A stretch of DNA of 11,190 nt from an uncultured Clostridia bacterium (lineage in GTDB: Bacteria > Bacillota > Clostridia > Lachnospirales > Bianqueaceae). Both the position numbers and the translations under genes were made by a program. The notes under the pieces are model-generated. The model made no database searches. It worked only from the letters and a program-made list of their open reading frames with translations, and was not told where the DNA came from. Positions 6,047 through 11,190 of this stretch are shown here, piece after piece. Where the stretch lies: positions 1 to 11,190 of the forward strand of contig CALBGL010000081.1 of assembly GCA_937892735.1 (NCBI GenBank). Reading direction: 5' to 3'. Numbering within the stretch: position 1 is the stretch's first letter; the number at the start of each line of letters is the position of its first letter.

Positions 6047-7799
6047 CTGTTTCGTCCTCGATCTCCCAGAACACCTGCGGCTGAAAGGTCTTCTTCAGCT
6101 TATACACGAAGAAACCCGGATCCATGCGGCTGATAATGGTGCCTACCAGACCGCCTGATGCAACCACGTCAATCGCGTCAAGGGCCATCTCTGGGCCTGG
6201 CGTTTCGCTCCAACATGATGCCAGGCCATCTGGCTGCAGATAAAACTTAATGTGGCGCTCATTCGCGCACTCCAGGAAACAGATTCTGAGCCGCAGGACC
6301 AAAATATGATCCTCATTCTGACAAAATTCTCCCTGTACGCTGATCCAATATACCTCTCCCCGTACCCGCAGTCTCTGTTCACAGCCCTGATCAAAGCCAA
6401 TTCGCAGCCGATATGTCTCGCTGCCAGCTTCCAGAAGAATCCAGAAGCCCTGCTGCTCCTGGCAAAAGCTTATACGGGTGATAGCCGGCGGGAAATTATT
6501 CTGCGTCGCCTGAATGAACACTGGTAGCAGCGTGGCGCTTCCTCTTTTCAGACGATAACTTCGCCCCGTGAGTAAACGAATCCCGCGTTCCCAGTCACAG
6601 CCGCCCGTACGCCGCTCTCGTTTCCAGGAAAACCGCCGGTTCGCGATGCTGTCCTTGGGCTGCCAATATCGTTCCGGATGCTGCTGCAAGCTTTGCAGCG
6701 CCTGATACGCTGCCAGATCCGTGACTCTTTCCCCTGGCTCAAATCCTTCTCCAAAAAAATCCTCAATATACCGTGTCAGCGAACACCGCGCCTCCAATTC
6801 GATATTGCCCGCTGTTGTGACAATCACCATTTCCGTCCTAGGAAATACCATCACATTCTGCCCCAGCATGCCGTTCATCTGAAAAGATCCTGACTCCCGT
6901 CCCATCCAGATCTGATACCCATATCCATACTCGCCGGCGTCCACCTGTTTCCTACAACTCTCTTCAATCCATTCCGCAGAGACGAGCTGACGGCCTTCCC
7001 ATCGCCCCTTCTGCAGAAAAAGCTGTCCCATCTTCGCCATATCCTCCGGCGTCATATACAGACCCCATCCGCCCTTCTCGATTCCTTCTGGACTGGTTTC
7101 CCAGTGCACGCGATGAATCCCCATGGGACGAAAGATTTTCTCTGTCAGATAATCGCTCAAATTCATGCCGCTGACACGGCAAACAATCGAAGCCAACACA
7201 TACGAATTCATGCTGTTATATTGAAATTGCTCACCCGGCGTCCCTTTTACGCTCGATTCCAAAAAGCCTTTCATCCATTCTTCCTCGGTGATGGACGCCG
7301 CTTCATTATAAACCACACCGCTGGTCATCGTCAAAAGATGCCGCAGCGTCAGCTGTGATTGTCGTAATATCGCGAGCGGTCCGGCCTGGTCTCCCAGAAG
7401 TTTTACAACGCGATCTCCCAGTTGAAGCTTTCCCTCGTCAATCAAAAGCCCCACGGCCAATCCCGTCAAGCTCTTACACACGGAATAGGTTGCATGCCAC
7501 AAGTCTCCCCGATAAGGGGCAAAACTCCCTTCACTGATGACTTTTCCGTGACGCAGGATCATGCAGGTATGCACATGCATATCCGAATCCTGTCTAAGTC
7601 CGTTCCAAAAGGTTTGCAAATAGGCACTGGACACGCCTTCCTGTTCCGGTACCGCGCGTTCCAGCCGCGTGCTCTCTGGAAAATCCTGCGCTAATACTCT
7701 TTTGCTCGGTGTAAAAGGTATCCGCGCCGCTTCTTCATTTTTCTGTGTAAAAAGATAATATAACCATTCCATGGTACGTTTCTGCACTCGCAGGTCCAT
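6030..7799 (-). CDS. serine hydrolase, class C beta-lactamase/esterase fold, with long C-terminal extension
   Basis: This 589-aa protein carries a beta-lactamase-type transpeptidase fold in residues ~50-345. The nucleophile motif S-x-x-K is S106-V-C-K109, the second motif is Y194-N-S in FQYNSMNSY, and the third conserved loop is NGMLGQ (309-314) in place of the KTG/HxG triad. Such enzymes are usually esterases, peptidases or cell-wall amide hydrolases, and resistance should not be assumed. There is no signal peptide or membrane segment, so it is probably cytoplasmic. Residues ~365-589 form an unrecognised, Trp-rich and probably beta-rich extension. The start lies 15 nt after the stop of the CmpB-like gene; its Shine-Dalgarno site GGAAGGGG (7808-7815) touches that stop codon, implying co-transcription. 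M10 is an alternative start. No terminator was seen at the 3' end. Confidence 0.88.
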   Translation of the reverse strand: MDLRVQKRTMEWLYYLFTQKNEEAARIPFTPSKRVLAQDFPESTRLERAVPEQEGVSSAYLQTFWNGLRQDSDMHVHTCMILRHGKVISEGSFAPYRGDLWHATYSVCKSLTGLAVGLLIDEGKLQLGDRVVKLLGDQAGPLAILRQSQLTLRHLLTMTSGVVYNEAASITEEEWMKGFLESSVKGTPGEQFQYNSMNSYVLASIVCRVSGMNLSDYLTEKIFRPMGIHRVHWETSPEGIEKGGWGLYMTPEDMAKMGQLFLQKGRWEGRQLVSAEWIEESCRKQVDAGEYGYGYQIWMGRESGSFQMNGMLGQNVMVFPRTEMVIVTTAGNIELEARCSLTRYIEDFFGEGFEPGERVTDLAAYQALQSLQQHPERYWQPKDSIANRRFSWKRERRTGGCDWERGIRLLTGRSYRLKRGSATLLPVFIQATQNNFPPAITRISFCQEQQGFWILLEAGSETYRLRIGFDQGCEQRLRVRGEVYWISVQGEFCQNEDHILVLRLRICFLECANERHIKFYLQPDGLASCWSETPGPEMALDAIDVVASGGLVGTIISRMDPGFFVYKLKKTFQPQVFWEIEDETVSGAD

Positions 7800-7814
7800 A
7801 TCTCATGCCCCTTC

Positions 7815-8618
7815 CTACTTCTTGTCCTTACCGTATAAGTTTTCCCGAAATTTTTCCAATGATTCCTTAAATCTTTTCGATTGCATTTTGGGGAATGCCT
7901 TCAAATGCCTTCGGAGACCCGGCATCCCTTCTTTCATCAAGATTTCCATCTCTGCCTTGCGCAGCGCAAATTCCTTTTTCTTTTCTTCCAGATTGTCCAA
8001 ATCCGCTTTCTTCTCCGCCTCCAACGTCGTATCCGATATTTTCTGTCCCAGCGTATCGGAAAACTCCCTCAATTGGACCGCCAATTCTTCTAAGCGCTGC
8101 AGCTGACGCAAATTCTTGGAAATATGGGACACGGTGACATACAGATCGACGAACAGGAGAATCATAAAGAGGATCAATAACGGCCAGCTCAACCAGAGAG
8201 GCGTCCAGTCTACAAAGGCTGAGATGAGCGGATGGATGACCTTGATAATCACAACACAGGCGATCCCCCATAGCAAAGAAAACGGCAGGCAAATATACCC
8301 TCCGATATTTAAAGGCATATCCGAATAATCCCACCATCGGGTACGAAACAGCTTCTCCAAAACATACCCTGTCACCAGCTCAATCAAGGATGTCACGATC
8401 GCTGAAATCGCAAATAATACTAATACGTTGTCCCCCGCCATTGACCCTAATCCCACGATGACCGCCACGCCAACGCCATATATGGGACATAATGGGCCGT
8501 TTAAGAAGCCTCGATTGACAAAACGCTTTTCTTTTACCGCCGCAAAAGCCACTTCTCCACACCATCCCAGCAGGGCGTAAATAAAGAAAAACCAACCATA
8601 TTCCCGTATCCAGTCCAT
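7815..8618 (-). CDS. CmpB-like membrane protein (putative ABC-transporter type IV family), paralogue 2
   Basis: This 267-aa protein has about five membrane helices (roughly 7-28, 45-60, 65-87, 107-130, 141-164), then a highly charged, probably coiled-coil region (168-230). It shares GWCGEV (18-23), RGFLNGPLCPIYGVG (36-50), WWDYS (95-99), GGYIC (106-110) and SLLWG (114-118) with the protein at 3813-4631, so the two are clear paralogues. The C-terminal HLKAFPKMQSKRFKESLEKF segment (238-257) also corresponds between them. Function is unknown; no ABC ATPase is encoded nearby. The ATG follows GAAAGGATC. The gene has a near-consensus promoter and leads a probable two-gene operon with the serine hydrolase. 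Confidence 0.87.
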   Translation of the reverse strand: MDWIREYGWFFFIYALLGWCGEVAFAAVKEKRFVNRGFLNGPLCPIYGVGVAVIVGLGSMAGDNVLVLFAISAIVTSLIELVTGYVLEKLFRTRWWDYSDMPLNIGGYICLPFSLLWGIACVVIIKVIHPLISAFVDWTPLWLSWPLLILFMILLFVDLYVTVSHISKNLRQLQRLEELAVQLREFSDTLGQKISDTTLEAEKKADLDNLEEKKKEFALRKAEMEILMKEGMPGLRRHLKAFPKMQSKRFKESLEKFRENLYGKDKK

Positions 8619-8622
8619 GATT

Positions 8623-8652
8623 TTGATCCTTTCTTTTTTCTTTCAGTATATT
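8623..8652 (+). promoter_or_regulatory. weak candidate promoter for adenosine deaminase
   Basis: TTGATC (8623-8628) and TATATT (8647-8652) are separated by 18 nt on the plus strand. This overlaps the stronger opposite promoter at 8645-8673. Match quality is moderate, so this is a tentative call. Confidence 0.35.
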
Positions 8653-8673
8653 TAATTTATGACCCTTTGTCAA
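8645..8673 (-). promoter_or_regulatory. promoter for the CmpB-like/serine hydrolase operon
   Basis: On the minus strand a perfect TTGACA (8673-8668) lies 17 nt before TATACT (8650-8645). Transcription should begin near 8638, about 20 nt before the ATG at 8618. This is the best -35 box in the window. Confidence 0.85.
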
Positions 8674-8690
8674 TGTCGATTCATTCCTTT

Positions 8691-8696
8691 GGAGGT
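8691..8696 (+). promoter_or_regulatory. ribosome binding site that fixes the adenosine deaminase start
   Basis: GGAGGT lies 7 nt before the ATG at 8704. An in-frame ATG at 8659 lacks a Shine-Dalgarno site and lies within the opposite promoter. The family N-terminus (IDLHLHLDGS) begins right after the chosen start. Confidence 0.88.
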
Positions 8697-8703
8697 ATTT
8701 GGT

Positions 8704-9657
8704 ATGATTGATTTACATTTGCATTTAGATGGTTCGTTGTCTGTCGAACTGATTGAATTTTTGGCCAAGCAGCAGCAAATTGCGCTGCCGGATCCTCTTT
8801 CGCCTTCTATTCAGGCGTCCCCGCGCTGTCAGGATCTGAACGAATACCTGCGTTGTTTTGACCTTCCCCTTCTCCTGCTGCAAACTCCGGAAGCTGTCCG
8901 TCAAGCCGTCTCGGATCTGATCCGCCGTCTCGATACCACCGGACTCTGGTATGCGGAGATTCGCTTTGCGCCGCAGCTGCACACACACAAACAGTATTGT
9001 CAAGAGGAAATCCTGCAGGGCGCTCTGGCCGGTCTCGTCGGTGCTCCCTTTCCTGTTCAGCTCATTCTGTGCTGTATGCGAGGAGACCAAAACGAAACTG
9101 CCAATCGGGAAACCCTCCGACTTGCGGCTGATTATCTGGGCAAGGGTGTCTGTGCGCTGGATCTGGCAGGCGCCGAGGGAGTCTTCCCTACGCGTCAGTA
9201 CGCGGCTCTCTTTGCCGAGGCGCGGGAAGCCCGTCTCCCCTTCACAATTCACGCCGGTGAGGCCGCGGGACCCGAAAGCATCCGCGAAGCCATCCGCTTC
9301 GGTGCCTCCCGGATTGGTCACGGCGTGCGCCTGCGGGAAGATCCATTACTTTTAGAAGAGATTCTTGCACGCAGAATTCCTCTGGAGATGTGTCCTACCA
9401 GCAATCTACAGACTCGCGCTGTCTCTTCCCTTGATGATTATCCCTTACGGGATTATCTGCAAAAAGGACTTCGTGTTACAGTCAATACGGATAATATGAC
9501 GGTCTCTCAAACAAATCTTGCAAAAGAATATCAACTTCTATCCCTCACACCCCATGAGATACATCAGCTTTTATCCCATTCTATTCAGGCCGCTTTCCTG
9601 CCGGAAAGCGTTAAATCTGCCTTACAAAGCCGTCTTAAAAACCCTCTTGAAAAATAG
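8704..9657 (+). CDS. add: adenosine deaminase
   Basis: This 317-aa zinc amidohydrolase converts adenosine (and deoxyadenosine) to inosine in purine salvage. The zinc ligands are visible as H5-x-H7 in DLHLHLDGS, H183 in HAGE and D263 in NTDN. E186 of HAGE and H206 of GHGVR are the expected catalytic residues, and CPTSNLQT (230-237) is the usual conserved strand. The family's TDDP motif reads TDNM here, so the second aspartate is N264. The first, metal-binding aspartate is kept, so activity is expected, with a possible effect on substrate preference. Length is slightly below the usual 330-350 aa, with no obvious missing core motif. An AMP or adenine deaminase relative is the main alternative. 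The promoter of the next gene overlaps its 3' end. Confidence 0.92.
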   Translation: MIDLHLHLDGSLSVELIEFLAKQQQIALPDPLSPSIQASPRCQDLNEYLRCFDLPLLLLQTPEAVRQAVSDLIRRLDTTGLWYAEIRFAPQLHTHKQYCQEEILQGALAGLVGAPFPVQLILCCMRGDQNETANRETLRLAADYLGKGVCALDLAGAEGVFPTRQYAALFAEAREARLPFTIHAGEAAGPESIREAIRFGASRIGHGVRLREDPLLLEEILARRIPLEMCPTSNLQTRAVSSLDDYPLRDYLQKGLRVTVNTDNMTVSQTNLAKEYQLLSLTPHEIHQLLSHSIQAAFLPESVKSALQSRLKNPLEK

Positions 9658-9674
9658 GAAAAACGTGATATACT
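9647..9674 (+). promoter_or_regulatory. extended -10 promoter for the flavodiiron protein gene
   Basis: TTGAAA (9647-9652) is followed after 16 nt by TATACT (9669-9674), which is preceded by TG plus one base (extended -10). The -35 overlaps the last codons of adenosine deaminase. No terminator lies between the two genes, so read-through is also possible. Confidence 0.75.
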
Positions 9675-9709
9675 AGATTCGTATCATGTGAAAAAGGAGG
9701 AATCAACCG

Positions 9710-10912
9710 ATGTATTGTACAAGAAAAATTCATCCGGATCTGTATTGGGTGGGTGGCAACGATCGTCGCCTTGCCCTTTTCGAAAACATGTATCCAATCT
9801 CTCGGGGTGTTTCTTATAATTCTTATATTCTGCTAGATGAACAGACTGTTTTACTAGATACTGTGGATCGTGCCATCAACGATCTGTTCTTTGAGAATAT
9901 CGAGCACGCGCTGCAGGGACGCAAACTGGACTATGTCATCGTCAACCACATGGAACCTGACCACTGCGCTTCTTTGGCCGAACTGGTTCTTCGATATCCC
10001 GATATAAAGATTGTCTGCAACACGAAGACGCTGGGAATCATTCGTCAGTTCTATCGTTTTGATGTCGAGGCGCACGCCCATCTTGTAAAAGAAGGGGATA
10101 CACTTTGTACCGGAAAACATACCTTGACCTTTGTCATGGCCCCGATGGTTCACTGGCCTGAAGTCATGGTAACCTATGACCTAATTGACCACATTTTATT
10201 TTCTGCGGATGCCTTTGGCACGTTTGGCGCTCTGAATGGCAATCTGTTTGCAGACGAAGTCCGCTTCGAAAGCGAGTGGCTGGGTGACGCCCGCCGCTAT
10301 TATACGAATATTGTAGGAAAATACGGTCCTCAGGTGCAGGCGCTTCTGAAAAAGGCTGCAGGGCTGGACATCCAGATGATCTGTCCTCTGCATGGTCCTA
10401 TCTGGCGCGAGAACATCGCCTGGTTCCTTGATAAATATCAGCACTGGAGCACCTATACACCCGAGGAGCAGTCTGTTGTGATCGCGGCTGGATCCGTATA
10501 CGGCAACACCACCAATGCCGCCGAAATTTTAGCCGGCCTGCTTGCCGAGCGCGGCGTGAAAAACATCGCTTTTTATGATGTTTCCAACACGCATCCTTCT
10601 GTCCTTGTATCAGAAGCATTTCGCTGCAGCCATCTGGTATTTGCCAGTTCTACCTATAATAACGGCATCTTCACACCTATGGAAACGGTTCTACTGGATC
10701 TGGCTGCGCACAATCTGCAGAATCGTACCGTCGCGTTGATCGAAAATGGTTCTTGGGCTCCGGTCTCCGGAAAGCTTATGCGGGAAGTCCTAGGAAAGAT
10801 GAAAAATATACAGATTCTCGATTCTTCCCTCACACTTCGTTCCTCAATGAAAGAAGATCAACTGGCCTCCCTGGAATCTCTTGCGGATACTATCGTAAAA
10901 TCATTCGAATAG
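9710..10912 (+). CDS. fprA: flavodiiron protein (A-type flavoprotein, FprA)
   Basis: This 400-aa cytoplasmic enzyme reduces oxygen to water, and in some members nitric oxide to nitrous oxide. Residues 1-250 form the metallo-beta-lactamase-like di-iron domain with the complete ligand set: H80-x-E82-x-D84-H85 in NHMEPDHC, H148 in VHWPE, D167 in SADAFG and H228 in PLHGP. Residues 255-400 form a flavodoxin domain; FMN-phosphate loop GSVYGNTTNAAE (261-272) and the STYNNG loop (314-319) are clear. There is no extra C-terminal rubredoxin, so a separate rubredoxin-type donor is needed. AAGGAGG lies 9 nt before the ATG. Rubrerythrin at 4710-5249 handles peroxide, so the two form complementary parts of anaerobic oxygen defence, though they are not in one operon. 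Confidence 0.97.
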   Translation: MYCTRKIHPDLYWVGGNDRRLALFENMYPISRGVSYNSYILLDEQTVLLDTVDRAINDLFFENIEHALQGRKLDYVIVNHMEPDHCASLAELVLRYPDIKIVCNTKTLGIIRQFYRFDVEAHAHLVKEGDTLCTGKHTLTFVMAPMVHWPEVMVTYDLIDHILFSADAFGTFGALNGNLFADEVRFESEWLGDARRYYTNIVGKYGPQVQALLKKAAGLDIQMICPLHGPIWRENIAWFLDKYQHWSTYTPEEQSVVIAAGSVYGNTTNAAEILAGLLAERGVKNIAFYDVSNTHPSVLVSEAFRCSHLVFASSTYNNGIFTPMETVLLDLAAHNLQNRTVALIENGSWAPVSGKLMREVLGKMKNIQILDSSLTLRSSMKEDQLASLESLADTIVKSFE

Positions 10913-10921
10913 AAGTTTACA

Positions 10922-10959
10922 GAGGGACTACCTGTCAGGTAGTCCCTTTGATTCTTTTT
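10922..10959 (+). terminator. strong terminator after the flavodiiron protein gene
   Basis: AGGGACTACCT (10923-10933) and AGGTAGTCCCT (10937-10947) form a perfect 11-bp stem with a 3-nt loop. A T-rich tail (10947-10959, ending in five T residues) follows. It starts 10 nt after the stop codon. Confidence 0.95.
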
Positions 10960-10986
10960 GCAATATCCGTCCCCGCGTATTCTATC

Positions 10987-11015
10987 TTTACATTTTGTAT
11001 TTTCTGTGATATCAT
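10987..11015 (+). promoter_or_regulatory. promoter for the gene at the right edge
   Basis: TTTACA (10987-10992) and TATCAT (11010-11015) are 17 nt apart, with an extended -10 TGA (11007-11009). Both boxes match consensus at five of six bases. The predicted start is near 11022, about 18 nt before the next ATG. Confidence 0.7.
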
Positions 11016-11039
11016 AAGACATACGAAAGGGGCGATCCT

Positions 11040-11190
11040 ATGGCTACACTCTTATCTCACATTGCGCATATCATTTCTTCGTTCTATCACACTCTACTCG
11101 AACTTCATGCCATTCCCGACTTCTGCCTGTCTCGGAAGAAGAATAAGAAAACGGGAAAGGTGTATTTATACAAGCAGGAATCCACTCGGA
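11040..11190 (+). CDS. N-terminal part of an unidentified protein (runs off the window)
   Basis: An ATG at 11040 follows AAAGGGG (11026-11032) with a 7-nt spacer and a well-formed promoter. The frame stays open for 50 codons to the end of the window. The protein begins MATLLSHIAHII, with an amphipathic or weakly hydrophobic start, then a basic stretch SRKKNKKTGKVYLYKQ (31-46). No family was recognised with confidence. The KKTGKVYLY pattern is somewhat like the N-terminal strands of IS4/IS1634-type transposases, but that is a guess from a short piece. The gene is certainly truncated by the window edge. Confidence 0.65.
   Translation, partial: MATLLSHIAHIISSFYHTLLELHAIPDFCLSRKKNKKTGKVYLYKQESTR

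Noticed and set aside
6030..7799. Serine hydrolase as an antibiotic-resistance beta-lactamase
   Set aside because: It lacks a signal peptide and the KTG motif, and its size and extension match generic hydrolases rather than AmpC-type enzymes.
8725..9321. 198-codon minus-strand frame opposite adenosine deaminase
   Set aside because: It is antisense to a gene with complete catalytic motifs and its translation resembles no protein family.

Overview
The window looks like chromosome from a strictly anaerobic Firmicute, most likely a Clostridia-type gut bacterium. The base composition is near 50% GC. Shine-Dalgarno sites are strong (AAGGAG, GGAGG) and promoters follow the TTGACA/TATAAT type. Rubrerythrin and a flavodiiron protein, two oxygen-defence enzymes typical of anaerobes, are both present. 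The species cannot be fixed from the sequence alone. No CRISPR array, rRNA, tRNA or complete mobile element was seen.

Left part (1-3487, minus strand): a carbohydrate module. A cytoplasmic sialidase-like (BNR/Asp-box) beta-propeller protein of 604 aa is followed by an L-arabinose/L-fucose isomerase-family protein of 472 aa. The isomerase ends at a strong nested-hairpin terminator (50-98). The propeller gene has a leader of about 150 nt with several perfect hairpins. This leader is the best candidate for an undescribed regulatory RNA in the window.

Middle part (3488-8618): a divergent promoter region leads rightward into a membrane protein of the CmpB-like 'ABC-transporter type IV' family. 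Rubrerythrin follows with its own promoter, a terminator, and then a histidine phosphatase-superfamily enzyme. Convergent to these, on the minus strand, is a two-gene unit: a second CmpB-like paralogue (7815-8618) and, 15 nt downstream, a beta-lactamase-fold serine hydrolase with a long C-terminal extension. The phosphatase and hydrolase genes overlap tail to tail by 17 bp.

Right part (8619-11190, plus strand): adenosine deaminase shares a compact divergent promoter region with the second CmpB-like gene. The flavodiiron protein (FprA) follows with its own extended -10 promoter and a textbook terminator. An unidentified gene starts at 11040 and runs off the end.

In functional terms the window combines sugar release and isomerisation, oxygen and peroxide detoxification (rubrerythrin and FprA), nucleoside salvage (adenosine deaminase), and a pair of poorly understood membrane proteins.
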